Source: Psilocybe azurescens
Lineage: Eukaryota > Basidiomycota > Agaricomycetes > Agaricales > Agrocybaceae
DNA: 64,000 nucleotides
Direction: 5' to 3'
Assembly: GCA_023853785.1 (NCBI GenBank)
Contig: JAJIRX010000181.1
Location: forward strand, 124,001-188,000
Below the pieces are notes generated by a model. That model saw only the letters and a program-made list of their open reading frames with translations. It ran no database searches and was not told the origin of the DNA. Made by a program: the position numbers and the translations under genes. Positions 24,969 to 38,430 of this stretch are shown in pieces (position 1 is the first letter of the stretch; every line of letters starts with the position of its first letter).

Positions 24969-26885
24969 CTAGCTCTTTTTCAACTGTTCCTCGTCAATCG
25001 GCTCTGGTAATAGCTCGTCGTCGGCTAGAAAGAATTGCTGGTGGTGAGGTAGAGAACACCATAATAAGGACTGAGGAAGAATGAACGGCGCATGAGTTGA
25101 GTCTGTAGGACTACTCGGTTGTTTGCTTCCCGTGGGTTCTTCGTCTGAATATGGGCAATTTACTGAACGCCGCTTGGTTCTCTCCAGCAATTGGGTAAAA
25201 TACTTTTCCTTGCTGAGATCACCCAGCCCCATGGAGTTCAGACATTCTGCTACGTTTTCGCTAGTGATCTGTGGTACTCGGTGAGCAGACCGACAGAGAT
25301 GCCAAATAAAGAGAATCGCACCTCATCTCGATCGTATTTCCATACTCTCAAAGAACGTTTCAGGCGAATTTCTTGTTCCTTTGTAATAATGGCATGGCGG
25401 ATTATTTTGAACACAAACTCCTTCGTAATCCTGAACATGAGTTGTATGGTCTGGGCGGAAATGGAAATATCATTCAAATCCCTCGGAGATTCATCGAGCG
25501 AGGCGTACAAGCTATAATAAGCGATGTAGTTTATGAGATGATCGCATGATAGTTGATTCATCATACCGTAGCAACCTTCTCAAGGTTGATAGATGAAAAA
25601 AGTCTAAGTCCATGCTGGAGAAAGTATGACCGTCCATGCCATTTTCCTGAAAGAACTTTTTGACTCGGTAAGGTTTTGTAGTGCCGCCCAGACTGCGTGC
25701 TTCATACATGTCTGTGTCGTCATCTGCTCTCTCGGAAGATGCTCGTCTGGGTGAATTTGATGACTCAGGTTCGGGGAGAGGCTATCATCATGATACTCCA
25801 ATTGATTAGCGCCTACAGCATGTCCACCTTTACTGTACTTTTTTTTGTCGCGGTTTTGTAGGCTTCCTATGTTTCTTTGGGCGGCCAGGACGCAGCTTGA
25901 TACTTGCAGGGACAATTGCTCTGCCCACTTGCTCGGCTCGTTTACGGCGCATGTAAAGCCGTTTCCTGAGGCGGCGGCGTAACTCACTTTGACGATAGAG
26001 TTCATTTTCCACGTCCCTAGAAAGCTGGAACAAAGTTCAATGAGATGAACAAAGTAAACTGGCAAATGAAGTAAACCTTTGACGTCTTTGGTTCTATTAA
26101 TTGGTCGGCATTGTCCGGTGAATCGATAGATTGGTCGTCTTGCGATGGATAAGGAGGGGGACAAAAGACACGGTGGTATGCTTACTTGATGTTCCTGCTA
26201 CAGGGTCTTCTGAAGTAGGACCAATCACTGTGGAACCTGCTGTAAATGCAAGAGATGGCAGATGCTCTAGATCTATATCTCCTGGTTCTGTTTCGCGTAT
26301 AAGGCTTTCCATCACCATAAGACATGTCAAGTCAAGATGGCTGAGATACCCATTTGATTCTGTGTCAAGACCGGATGATAAACTCTTGTGAATACCATCG
26401 CCCGGACATGAGCAAATGGTTTGAGCCCGAGAATTGTCGGCATGAGCACGGGCAAAACTCCAGCTACAACCATCTATAGTGGCTAACTCCGTGGCCAAAA
26501 ATTCTTCATTTTCGACCCATCGTTCAGAAACCTCTATGGCCGGTTCTACGATCTTTCTGGGAGGTACATTAGGACATTCTCGCAGAGAAGCTGCGTGTAG
26601 AGCATCCAGGTAAACACAAACATCAAATGTGCTCTTCGTTCTGATGTGTTCAGCAATCAGATCAGGACGAAGACGAGAGAAGACGGATAGCCCATGAAAG
26701 AAAAGGTCTTTTTCTGAAGAAGTCCAAAACGACGCAGGTGGAAAGAAAGATGGCAGCAAAAGTTTGTTTTTTTCCTGTTTCCCAATTAAATGGGCCCGAG
26801 AATGTTCCTTGTGGAGGTGAAAATCTTGAGTATAAGCGCGTAGAGGTTCCGTTGGTTTGCTAGTCATGGTACTTGGATAGTACAT
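24969..26885 (-). CDS. RRN5-like SANT-domain protein, putative RNA polymerase I upstream activating factor subunit
   Basis: In yeast, Rrn5 is part of UAF, which binds the rDNA promoter with histones H3 and H4. The N-terminal exon shows a SANT-like block (FWTSSEKDLFFHGL with KSTFDVCVYLDAL downstream). A basic, Arg-rich helix (ELRRRLRKRLYMRRKR) and an AT-hook (RPGRPKKHRK) follow, then Ser-rich linkers and a helical block (SISAQTIQLMFRITKEFV with ITSENVAECLNSMGL) that could be a histone fold. Five or six exons join in frame: 26885 to about 26187, a 16-nt exon near 26080, 26020-25847, 25785-25560, 25515-25310 and 25274-24969. Either ATG at 26885 or 26867 could be the start. The family call is from pattern recognition and is moderate; another SANT/Myb chromatin protein is possible. 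Confidence 0.6.
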
Positions 26886-27090
26886 TTCTTTCGGGGTTGG
26901 CTGTCAACTCAGTTTTCGTTTATCAAACAAGTAGTTTATTACGTAATAGAACGGTAAGCACATACATACTCTATCTAACTTATCCGATTATACTGTGTTA
27001 CTAGCGACTATAAACGGCGGCCGTCATTAATCCATAATTCACTGCTGCTGTCTTCCATGCTTGCAATAGATATCCATGTGTAAGAAATGA

Positions 27091-29953
27091 CTAGAGATTC
27101 GCCAGTGGCTCACGGCCTGCTTTCCCATTTCCGCCCCGACGCCGCAGCTCCCAGTGACTTCTCGCGATTTTCCGGAGTTCACCTTTGAGAATCTTTCCTG
27201 AAGGAGTACGCTCTGGAAATCGCCATCAGTTTCGAAGAGTATGCTGCTAGATCTATCCAAACCCACCGAATGCTGTATTTAAAATGATTATCATAACGGG
27301 TACCGCAAATTTAGGAAGGCTGGATAAGGCAGATATCAGCGCTGGCTTCAGTGCAATCCTCAAAACTGAATCAACGAACCGGCTTTTCGCGTGTGCTATA
27401 AGTGTATCTTCCGTGACTTGACCCTTGAAATCAGGCCTAATGGATACGATTGCGGCTACTAGTTCCCCAAGGCGTTCGTCAGGAACCCCTACCGCGGCAG
27501 CTTCTAATATCCGAGGATCATCATATAGTGCGTTTTCCACAGTCACGGAGTCCTTGAAGAGATATTTCTAGGTAAAACATTTAGAGCCTAGGAAAATTTC
27601 ACATACGACGTTCTCTCCGCCACGGATGATGATATCTTTGACTTTTTACGGAACATTCGCAAAATTAGTGATGTATTATTAGCAGGAGCATGAGACTCAC
27701 TTCTGTCTTTTATATAGAGGAAACCTTCCTCGTCGAGGTAGCCCACGTCGCCTGTTTTGAGCCAGCCATCTTGTGTGATCAACGCGCTCGTGGCTTCTGT
27801 TGTCAGAAAATAAGCAAGCACTTCAATGGACCTGCTGACTGGACATGAGACTTACCTGGGTCACGCCAGTAACATTTCATAATGTTGGGACCGCGTCTGT
27901 AGAAGCATCAGGTCTCATTCGCTGTTAACGTGGTAGCTTCACTCACAACCAAACCTCTCCGGGAACACCAGCAGGGACACATCTGTTATCGTTGACTATT
28001 TGAATTTCGTTGACTGGAGAGGCCCGGCCTCTTCGGAAGGCGTCAATGAAATGTGTAATTATAACGATTGGTAAGTCTTACGTGCTGCTAGGACGAGCAA
28101 TGTAGTCTTCTCCTGCGAGCTAAAGACTGAAATTAGGGTGCAGACCGCAGAATTGATCGGTGACAATTACAGAGACAGCAATCGAATTCGTTTCTGTTAA
28201 TCCATATCCTTGTATCCTGTGTCTATGGTTCAGCGACATGTCATATGAGTTCTCATTTGCACCCACATGGTCGCAGTGGGGAACGCTTTGTTTGCTCTCA
28301 GTACGAGTGTCGCAGGAGCTGGTGCACCGCCGAATAGAAGGCCTTCTAGAGGATGACCAACTAGGGGACTCAAAGTCAGGTCGGTGACCATAGATGGCAC
28401 ACTTTTAAAAAAAATCAATGAGACGAGAAGGATATGATATAGCAACGACTTTACCCGCCCGCCACAGAAACATTCTCGCTTTTGATTAGCCTTTGAAGCG
28501 TTGAGCCACGTTTCTATTGGTCAATGAGACTGTTTTGTCTTACTTTACGGCTGGTAACACGTTCAGATTAGAGAATCGCTATATTTCGGATAAACGTTAC
28601 CTTCTTCAACATCCCATTTCCGAGTCAAGACTATCTTCATCCCTGTCATTGTTGCCATCATCTATACATAAAGATATAAAGATGAGCAACGTAAACCTCG
28701 ATAAAAGAAATCACTAAACTGAGAAACTTGTTGAGCCAGTGACATGGAATAATGGAACAGCAACGAGCGTGCCCTTTTGTGGGACCGTTCTTTTGCACCT
28801 TGGGGGATTCTTCTCCTCTTCGTATACTTGCGCGGAAGCCACCCACAAGTACCTAATAGGCATAGATTTAGCGAATCGCGGTGGCAAAGACAGCTAGGAG
28901 AAATGCACGTTGTAGACATTCGTCAGGAATTGTCGTTGTGTGCTAAGCACGCCTTTAGGAAGCCCGGTAGTGCCTGTCAATCCCCAGTAACCAAATCAAT
29001 ACACGGCAGATCTGAAAAACCATGTCAATTACCCGAGGTAAAAATTAAAGTTGCATTATCCTCAGGAAGAATCACAATTGGAGTGCCGACAACTCCTACT
29101 GTTTCCACACGGTAGTCGTTTAAGCTGTGGCTGAAGGATTTCATGCCTTCCCACGCCTTCCTATGTTCTTTGAAGTCGAAGACGAGAAATGAAATCGATT
29201 CTGTGGTGGTACGCTGAATTTTCCGAATCGTGGACTGCATGAGATCCGCTCGCTCGGGGTCAAAAATGACGAGTTTGCATTGCGTATTAACCAAGCAATG
29301 CATTAGGGGTTCATGAGGTAGCCAACTATTTATCCGTTCAGTTAGAGTGGCGTGTATGCTCTTGCAGATCAAAGAGCATACGCATTGACTAGCACAGACA
29401 CCGCTCCGATAAGGTCTGTAAATTTAATCAGGACGATCCTTTGGATGAAGAAGACCAATCCTACGACAGGCCCAGAAAGCAACAAGATATTCAGGGCAGT
29501 TACGCGAGCAGATCCCTACTCTGTCGCCTACAATCGGGTGGCGGGAAGACCAATGCAAGTTTTTGTTTTAGCAGGAATTATACATAAGAAAGAGAAAACA
29601 TCGAACGCCTACCTTTTCTGATTCCATGGACATCTCGGAACACTTCCGCCGCCCTGACAGCACGGTTATGTACCTGGGTGTATGTCAGGCGTTGGTCTTC
29701 GTAGACAACATACGTGTCGTTCGAATACTGAGAGACGGCCGAAAGCCAAAATTCTCGTAAGGATGGCCACAAGTTTTTGTAGACGCGCTGTAGTCTCCCA
29801 TCCACTAGAACTGTTTCGACTTCATGAATACTACCTGGAGCAGTAAGGAGGGCCTCGGCTAAGACGTGGACGCGTCTTTGGTAAATGAGAAAAGGGAAAT
29901 ACGACAGGGAAATACATACATTCGGCCAACGTCCGCTGTGGTTTCCAAGACAT
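27091..29953 (-). CDS. AMP-forming acyl-CoA synthetase/ligase
   Basis: Adenylates a carboxylic acid and transfers it to CoA. Visible ANL-superfamily motifs: [14 protein letters not shown] (A3 P-loop, split by an intron), [25 protein letters not shown] (A5), [22 protein letters not shown] (A7) then [12 protein letters not shown] (A8), and the catalytic lysine in [15 protein letters not shown] (A10). Start [11 protein letters not shown] at 29953; more than 15 exons; about 560 residues. It looks like the fungal 4-coumarate/medium-chain fatty-acid type; substrate cannot be told. No clear C-terminal peroxisomal SKL is present (ends ANL). One GGG (28781-28783) has an extra base, breaking frame just before VPLFHVTG. 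Confidence 0.88.
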
Positions 29954-31305
29954 TTGTCGTTCTAGTGGATTAGAAAGAGAACCGTGGTCTAGAAAATTAG
30001 GTTGATGGAGGTGCTTTTATGGATATAAGTGCGAGTGCATAAGGAGAATAGTGTCGCCATACGGAACACCCCACTATCACGGTCAGGGATAGGAAGAAAT
30101 GTAATGATCTTCAATCTGTCGTTATCCGCGGAATTCATACTTTCCTCGGACGGCCAATTGATGATTGCCTTATAGAGTCGGGTTTAGGGAACAAATTTAA
30201 GCGAAACGTGTTCCGCAAATATAGGCCAGTGCCACAGCTGTGGACTTGATTGACATTGCACCACAGTTTTGTTTTTGTACGAAAACTAACACAGCAAGGA
30301 ATCGCCCAAGTTCCGCTGAACGAACCAAAATATAACCAAGAGGACCAACTTTAATCCTTCGAGCGTGCAACCACGGTGATGAAGAAACAGACACTTGGCG
30401 CTGCCACATTTTTGAGAGAGAGTTCCCTGGAACAAAGATGTTGGTAACGAGACAGGGTATGGAAGGACGACAGAAATAATGACCAAGAAATGATTGACCC
30501 ATATTGATACCACGCGCCGACAAGGGGAGGAAGCATTCACGTCAATACGGGTCTGGTGGTATGTATCTGTGGCCGGAAAATATTCACGCATTGGTATGGC
30601 GGGTTCGATACGCTATTAGCTAAGATCTGGCCTCAAAATCACGATCTCCGGGTTGTCCTCGGATGCAGCAACCATTTTAATGTTCCTATCGTACTTACGA
30701 CAAGGACTAAAGCACATTAAAAACATATGAATTGGCCCTCGTTTCTGAGCCAAAGCGTTTCAATTTCGGGACCGAAGGCGGTACTGGCCTGTACTGTACA
30801 CCATCTTCGACCCAGTCGAGGTCGAACATGAACCGGAGTCTGGTCGCCATATCAGGGTTCCATGTGCTACCAAGTCCGAGGTTCCTTCAACGAAAGAGTC
30901 CTGAAGATGCGGCTGATTTGAGATGCGCACCCAGTAGTTTGACCGTCGGAGGGTCCGGAGGGATCACTTGTGAGACGAACGCAACAACGGTAGAAAGAAG
31001 TGGTGAGACACTTTATCACGGATGGAGCTCATTAATATACTCACGCAATGCCCAAGTACTCGTCACCAGTCCCAAATGGTAGTGATATACATAGCGAGGA
31101 ACGGTCAAGCCCGTCAACAGTCGAACAAACGACGCGATAGAAGCACTGGCAGCGCTGAGCGTAACCCGCCATATTTGGTTATATTATTTATCAACGTCGT
31201 CGATGGTCGTCGCGTTCCACTTTGGTCCAACTTTTGGTCAGTACCACTTACTTGAGTACTACCTGATTATACCACTGCGGTACTTTAATAACCAACGCTC
31301 TCAAT
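29954..31305. other. 1.35-kb stretch without an assigned gene
   Basis: This lies between the divergent starts of the acyl-CoA synthetase and RPB3, so it holds both promoters, but it is much longer than other promoter gaps here. On the minus strand two open stretches could be joined by a plausible intron: one hydrophobic (about 31170-31060) and one near 30960-30720 with the segment FMFDLDWVEDGVQYRPVPP. I could not find a start, a continuous frame or a family, so no gene is called. A decayed or fast-evolving membrane-protein gene is possible. Confidence 0.4.
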
Positions 31306-32768
31306 ATGCAAGCCCCGGAAGACTTGGAGCCCACAGTCCGTATTCGCGAACTCAAAAAGGATCGCGTCAACTTTGTTCTAGGAAATGTCGACTTGGCGTG
31401 AGCTCAATAAGCCCAATTGCTCTGTCTAAAGGCAAGCTGAATTTGCATTATTAAAGATTTGCCAACTCTTTAAGACGAGTCATGATGGCGGATATACCTA
31501 CAGTCGGTCAGTATCATCGCAATCTTCTCATAAAGTTGCTTAAATTATCATATTAGCCATTGACATGGTCGAAATTGAGACCAATACAACAGTTTTGCCC
31601 GATGAATTTATTGCCCATCGGTTGGGAATGATACCCCTTATAAGCGCAAATTGTGATGAAGCTATGCGATACACTAGGGTAAGCTGGTTTCACTGCACAC
31701 TCTACGTCGCATCTGTTCAGTTCTACCCAGGATTGCACATGCATAGCCGGATGCTCCTTTTGCTCTTTGATACTGGTATTGAACGTCGCCTGTCACGACG
31801 ACAATACTATGAACGTCACAAGCAACCACCTTGAAGTCATACCATTTCCTCAAATGGACATCGAAGGACTTTTGCCACAACAAGATGATGTTGGCGAGGA
31901 AATATCCAAAAGAGGGGAATATTTTGGTTATCCAGTGGGGAAAAGTAATGGCCGGTTCTAACTGAATGCGGGCAGGAACTGATAAACCTTCTTCCAATAG
32001 ATGAACCAGGAAGAGCACCGGTGTTGATTACTAAAATTCGGAAAGGGCAGGAATTGAAGATACGGTGTACGGCTAAAAAGTACGTATTCATTAATTTTTG
32101 CTCGATTTCTTACTCTTATCGGCATTATCTAGGGTATCGCTAAAGAACATGCCAAATTTTCCCCCTGTTCCGCCGTCTCATTCGAATATGATCCATATAA
32201 TAAACTACGCCACACGACTTACTGGTACGAGACCGACATCAAGGGTGAGTGGCCTCTGGGCGAAAACGCGAAAGAAGAAGAACCCCCAAGGGACGACGAA
32301 GTCTTTGATTTCAACGCAAAACCTAACAAATTCTATTTCGAGGTCGAAACTGACGGCAGCCTTGGACCACAAGAGGTGGTTATGAAGGTAAGAGCGGGAA
32401 CCTCTCCTGCACTCCAGCGAATCTAATAGTTCGAGTTCCAGGGTCTGGCAGAACTGCAGACTAAACTCGCCAATCTCATTCTCGGCCTCAAAAGCGGACC
32501 AGATCACGACATGGCGTCAAACGATGTTCAGGCTAACGGGCATGGCCCAGTAATAGATACACCATGGACCGCCGGGACCACTTGGGCCTCACCTAACACG
32601 GCTCCACCAACAACTGCATGGGGTGGATCAACAAGTCCATCACGAGGAGGAGGCGCATCTAATTCATGGAGCAGTCAACCAAATTCGGGTGGTGGTGGTG
32701 GCTGGGCAGCAGGCGCCAATGCTGGCTGGGGAAGTCCAGATCGGCGAGCAAATGGTTGGAACGTCTAG
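31306..32768 (+). CDS. RPB3: DNA-directed RNA polymerase II subunit RPB3
   Basis: The alpha-like subunit that dimerises with RPB11 to nucleate Pol II assembly. The N-terminus [34 protein letters not shown] is the signature of the alpha-type D domain (split by two introns). The zinc motif reads [11 protein letters not shown], followed by [17 protein letters not shown], the AKEHAKFSP block and a [14 protein letters not shown] segment. The C-terminus is extended by a Gly/Ser/Trp-rich low-complexity tail (about 32510-32768, GGGGGW), as in other Agaricomycetes. All joins keep frame; no lesion seen. Confidence 0.95.
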
Positions 32769-33006
32769 TTACGCAGCGTACGATATCAGTTTTTCTAGAT
32801 CTCTTTATTCTGCGCTGGCTGCTCTGTTCCATGTATAAAAAGTAAAGAAAAAGCAAGAAATCAGGGTATAAATATGTAGTAATGTAAATTGATATATATA
32901 ATCTTGCTCAGCAATCCTCTTCCTTTCCTTCCATAGCCGATCAGGCCCAGGGCGTGTAAGCGGTAAGCATTGAAGCATCAGTAGTTCTTTGAAGAGGCAA
33001 TCAGCA

Positions 33007-36000
33007 TCAGCGAGGTCTCATCTCAAAGATGTCAGCCGGATGCGGAGGACCGGTCTGCAAACTTCTCGAAGCAGGTTGTGATACAGCTGTCCTTCCGGGC
33101 TGTATAGCGGTATCTCCGAAAATGGAGTCCTGCGACATCTCGCGTCGCGGGTTCGTCAAGTGCAGCTGTGAAAATCCGTGGAGTCAGCGGCTAGTAGCGC
33201 AGGCGTACCCAAGAAAGGGAAAAAAAAAGAGAAAAGAAGGCTCCGAAAACACTACTAAATGTCAACTCACCTCTGCCGAATCCCCAAATATGCTGTCGGC
33301 ACTATCGACTATCGGGAGGAAGAGAAGATGGGTTTTTAATCTTGATTTTCCAACACGCAATGTCAGACAGATAAAACTTACGAATCGCCGCGTTTTTGTC
33401 GCTCAATTTCCATCCGCCAGATGGTGGCATCTGGTCGAGATTTGCCTGTGGCATCTGTGGGGCCGCATCTTTGCGATCCTGGGCTTGGATGGTGTCCCAA
33501 GGGACTTTTGTGTAACGGGTTACTCCAGGAGGGGGTTAGGATCTCCTCCAGGCCCATAGATCTTGAGTTCTCCCAGAATCGCTTTCAGAGCGCATATCCA
33601 TTTGTTTCGACGTTTCGCTATAAGACAGGGGGAGCAGTTCACGTAAGGACGAATATATATATAACCCTCGTAAAAATATAAATTAAAAACAACACTGACA
33701 TTTCAACGCAGCTTGCTGACCGTTGCTCTTGTACTTGATGTCAGCAGATAAAGTCATTCTTTCTTGATCAGGGAAATCTAACATAGACCCAAAGGGTCAA
33801 AAACATTCAAAAAGGGGACATCTCCTATGAAAGCGGAACCCGCTCACCTTTGACTTTGACATCGAACACCGTCTGGTAATCTCTTCGCTCCGCAGTGACG
33901 AAAGCGAGCATTTTCTCGCGCAGTCGCTCCAAATCTTCGAAGGAAGTAGAGTAGGCAACATCAAACGTAAACGTTTCTGACATCTTTTTTTTTTTTTATC
34001 GATTCATTTTAGATATGAAGATACCCATTTACTACATGGATGAGCTCACCTGGGGACTACGACGAATATTCTGAATGAACTAGAACCACACAAAAACACG
34101 CGTCAGGAACATCGAAGAAACTTGCAATATAAGATCTATACCAATGTATTGAGCTGATTGTTCGGAGCTTGCACCAGGCCAGAGTTCGAATCCAGGAAAA
34201 CGGTAGAAAGCAACCGGATCTCTTTGACTGTATATGTTTCCTTATTGAGCACCACCCGATCGCCCACATCGAAGGGGTGCTTAATGAACAAGAATATAAT
34301 ACTGGTCAACACCTCCTGTAGACTCCCGCCAATCAGCCAGCTGAGACCGAGAATCAGAGTTCCAGCTCCCGTTACGAGAGTCACCAGTTGAGCTTCCTAT
34401 ACGCAAACGTGGAAAAAATATATGAATATCAACCCATCACATCCACGAGGATGAATTTTTTAAATAAAAAAAAAGGAATTACGCGCGTACCAGACCAACG
34501 GCAATAATCAGTGCTGCAATAATAACATACACCGACATCAAGATGTTGTCCAATCTACCAACAGCGCTATCGAGGTCTCGCATGGAATTTTCGATAGACA
34601 GTTGTTCGCGGTGAAACTCCCTATATTCGATATAAGAATAAAGTCATTTCCAATTTTCGCATACTTAGTACAACTGAAAACGCACAAACAAGCCATCTCA
34701 ATTTCGTCCCTTGACACATCTCCATTCCCATCCTTATCGAATAATGCAAAGGCCGCGTCCGCATCTTCTTTGTTAGGGAAGAACCTTTGAATGTCTTCTA
34801 CAAGCATATATTCCGCTTGCTTTTGTGCGAAGGAGTAGTAAATCCGACGAGCAAGCTATCATTATTGGGAGAATGAGAAGTAGGATTGCTTAAAGATATT
34901 GCAGGCATACCAAACGTGACTTGTTAGCAGACTCGAGAGCAGTCTTAATAATCGCCTGCGGAGAATTCGGCTGCAAAACAGAACTAACCGACCAAAATTT
35001 ATCAGCCCAAGCCTGCAAAATTCACTGACTGTGATAACCAAAAGAAACTCGCCTTCCAGCAATCTCCGAAGCGACGTTCCCAAAAGCAGTCGCAGTCGTC
35101 GTCGTCGCGAACCGAACACCCTCCCTGAATTTGCGGAACAGGCGCTTCGGATTGACGCTCGCGTCTTTCGTATGCCCACGCCCCAGCGTATCCGATCTCC
35201 CAGGGATATCCGAAGAGTTGCGGTACAGCGTAACCAGCGTCTTGACGGCGAACTTCTGGTCCGCAATACGATCTGTAATTGAACACATTTTCAGAAGCAG
35301 TGCCGGTAAGAGAAAAAAAAATAAAGAAAGAAAAAATGCACCTGAATACGACCGTTCATGGAACTTGGCCGCGATCCACTGGATAGCAAACTTCTCAAAG
35401 AGGAGGAGTGCCGTGCACAGCAGCATTGAGAAGAGTAGTTTGGCGATCAAGCTCACAGCCGCGACGCTCCTCGACGGAACCGTGATCGTCTCGCCGGTGG
35501 TGCTCGTCGTATTCGCAATGATGGTCTGACCGCCTCTGTCCTGGTGGACCACGATAACCGGGTTGAACGAGCCCCAGAGCGCGGCCGTCCACACGAAGAG
35601 CGCGATATATCTAAGATCATTTTGATATTAACTTTAAGCATAGGAGTCGTCGGGGTTAACAATACCGATGGAGGGCCTGCAGCCAATCAATATAGCGCCG
35701 CGTGCTGACAGCTACCACTCCGACGGTTGCTCTGATCAGGTACGGCGCGATGCGTCTAGTTAGACAGACAGTTATAAGCGACAATATGAAACCCCGGAAC
35801 GAATATAGCCTTACGCAGCAGCAAGCGACGCCCACCACCCTATAATTCATTCACATAAATAGAAGATGAATTATCGAATCGAATCGAACCCCATCCTCAC
35901 AAGCACTGAACAAAAACGCACCTCCCCAAAGCACGCTCAACCAGATACTCCACCAAAGCAATTTGACCCCCACACCTAATTAAAACCAAGTTCAACCTTG

Positions 36001-36708
36001 TGCGCAGGATAAGTAAACCGAAAAGTGGCCAGACCTTTGCGTTCGGGAAGGTGGTCAAGTTCAATATGCCAGGAATCCATATAATACCGAGTATAGGAAC
36101 GATGAATAATATCCAGCGCGTGACGATCGACACGCTAATCAAGTACGAGTATAACCTTCCAACCTAAGGTAAAGTCAAATGTCCAGTTCAAGTTCCACCT
36201 TTAACAGGCATCATCAGTATACGCACCTTGGTCGTGGGCACCTCCCCATCAGGCAGCCTCAGATCGCTCTGGTTCGCATGAGCATACCCCCCGGTCCCGG
36301 ACCTCCCAGTTCCAAATACTCTCCCTGCTGCCTGACCTTCCCACTGCCCCCCGAGCTCGGCAACCCCGCAAACGACACGGACGCGGAAGCGCCGCCTCGC
36401 TCAGGGTCATACGATCCCCCACTCAGCGATGACTGCTGCTGTTGCTGCTGCTCGAACGGCGGACGCTGTGGCGGATATGACATCGACTGGTGAAGAGACC
36501 TGTCTTCCCGCGAGTAGTTTTGTGTTGAATAAGATTGAGTGTTGGTGTTACCGTCGCTCTCGCTCTCCGATTCTTCTCTATGGAGCTTACTATTGGTTCC
36601 TGGAACGTGATAGCTCCACGGGTCGAGTTGATCCTGTTGCCTCGTGTTCTTGTTACGCAACGCTGCTTTAGGAATAAGCTGGGTCGTATCTTCGCTCGAG
36701 GTCATCAA
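33007..36708 (-). CDS. EF-hand mechanosensitive ion channel, MscS family
   Basis: Related to fission yeast Msy1/Msy2, endoplasmic-reticulum MscS channels that shape calcium signals on osmotic shock. The N-terminus (36708-36190) is long, hydrophilic and Gln/Ser-rich, then several transmembrane segments follow (36130-35400). An EF-hand loop [12 protein letters not shown] lies near 34740, then two helices and the MscS pore-lining and beta domain ([37 protein letters not shown]; 34390-34140). The C-terminal domain ([15 protein letters not shown] onward, 33985-33840) is followed by a Pro-rich cytosolic tail with two SIFGD segments. A G5 run at 33531-33535 is one base short, cutting the tail in the raw frame. 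Confidence 0.9.
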
Positions 36709-36809
36709 AAGATTGAACCAAATCCAATCCTCTAAATTAGCGGTTTATTAAAATACTAAAAGTAGTCTACGTGGCAACGAAATAAATACTACAAAATCAA
36801 AGACAGTAG

Positions 36810-38142
36810 CTATGGGGGCATCACGGCGATGAAGGCCGTCGTACTGGCATTGTGCGGCTGTGATGAGGGTGTCGGAGGTAAAGTCTTCCGTCTCGGTTTG
36901 AAGATAAGAACAACGATCAGGCCAAAGATGATGAGTAACAAGAGAAAGATACACTTGCGCCTTCCCGTGTTCTTTTGGTATCTTGTTGCTTCGGTAAGAA
37001 TGGTGACAGAATCTTCCATATGCACGGCAGTCTGCTCGATATTAAACTCGACAGAGTCGAGCATGGTTCCCTGGTCTATGACCAGCACAGAGAGATCCTT
37101 GAAGAGCTCTGCCAGGGACGCTATTGATTTTGCGATTTCGCTAAGCTCACGATCGCGAGTTTGAAGATGCTGAGAGGAATCTGCCTGGACGAGAGACAGG
37201 GACTGTTGTGTAGTATGTGACTGGGGAGAAAAGTAAGCAAGACAAGAGGAAGAATACAAGAAAATGTGGGGGAGGGTACAGACGGCAGCTTGAATATCGT
37301 CATCTACAGCGGACATTCCATCGGAGCCTTTGAGAGAAATAGCGCCGGAGGCGAGGAGAAGATCTTGATTTTTGGTCGCATGACCCTGGAGTCCTGCGTT
37401 CGCGTGACGGGAATCGATAAGAGATGGAGTACAAGATGGGACAAGGAGAGCAGCATGAGCAGAGAAGGAGTACGCGAAAGGAAAAAAAGTGGGGACGCAC
37501 TGTCCATATACACGCGTTGTTTCTTCCGAAAAGTGGCTGATAGATCCTGGACCTTTGCAGCAAGGCCACGCTGTACATTTTTTCCGGCTCTTGCCTCATG
37601 TGTGTTCAATTGGGGATTGGGAGGAAAGACAGTAGATATACGCTGTATGAGGGCATGGCATGTGCGGAAGTCCTTGTGAGAAAGTGTCAGAGAAAAGGAC
37701 AAGAGAAAGAGAAAGAAGAAACCTTTGTGATGAGGTTTGTGAGAGACTCTATGTCGCGTTCTTCCTGAGAGCGGTCAGAGAAGCCTGGAAGGACATGTTT
37801 TGCGTGTAGTTTATCGAGTGCGAGAACTAGATGATATATAAGCTAGGGAAATCAAGGGAGCAAAGAGAGATGGATAGATACTGTTTGCGTGGGTGTCTGC
37901 GAGAATGTGTTCTACCTGGTCAGAAACATCGACCCTAGTGGGGAAGTGTGGTGAGTCGGACTAGAAGACAGGGGAAACGGAGACTGACCACTGGGGAGGC
38001 AGAGAGGGGGTATGTGTATGGCAATGTGACTGATGAGACCCTGATGCTCCGAGTCGTGGTCGGTGTAAGCGGACGAACGAGCAGTTGAGTCGCGGTAGGA
38101 GAGGAAGAGACCGGTGCGTGAACGGGTGGTGAGTGTGGACAT
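36810..38142 (-). CDS. TLG2: Qa-SNARE TLG2/syntaxin-16
   Basis: t-SNARE of the trans-Golgi network and endosomes. The N-terminus TRSRTGLFLSYRDSTARSS is the diagnostic Tlg2/syntaxin-16 opening (the peptide region that binds the SM protein Vps45). Habc helices follow in several exons, then the SNARE motif near 37190-37020 with its zero-layer glutamine in VLVIDQGTMLD, and a C-terminal membrane anchor (RRKCIFLLLLIIFGLIVVLIF, 36970-36900). A short Pro/Thr-rich luminal tail ends at 36810. About six introns. Divergent from the small Cys-rich gene, 288 bp away. Confidence 0.92.
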
Positions 38143-38430
38143 GTGTGGGGAAGCAAAGGATGCAGCGTGCCTTGTTTGCTGACAGCGACAATCAAACAAC
38201 ATAAAGGCTCGGAGAAGTGTTTTTAATTTATTTCCCCGCAAAATGTGTCGTCTTAATACGTCGGTCCCTGCCCTTATTTTTGAGCTGGTTGCTGTTTCTG
38301 ACGTGGCTTTGTAGCGAGGGTACGCAGCATGGATGTGGCCATTATATCATTGCAAGTGTCTGCCTGCTAATTCTTATTGCCATGTCACTGACTATGGGTA
38401 CAGACTCGCAAGGTGTCTAAATTGGACTGT

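Noticed and set aside
25801..25846. Frameshift at the T8 run in the RRN5-like gene
   Set aside because: A GTACAG donor right after the run restores a continuous frame to the next exon, so no indel is needed.
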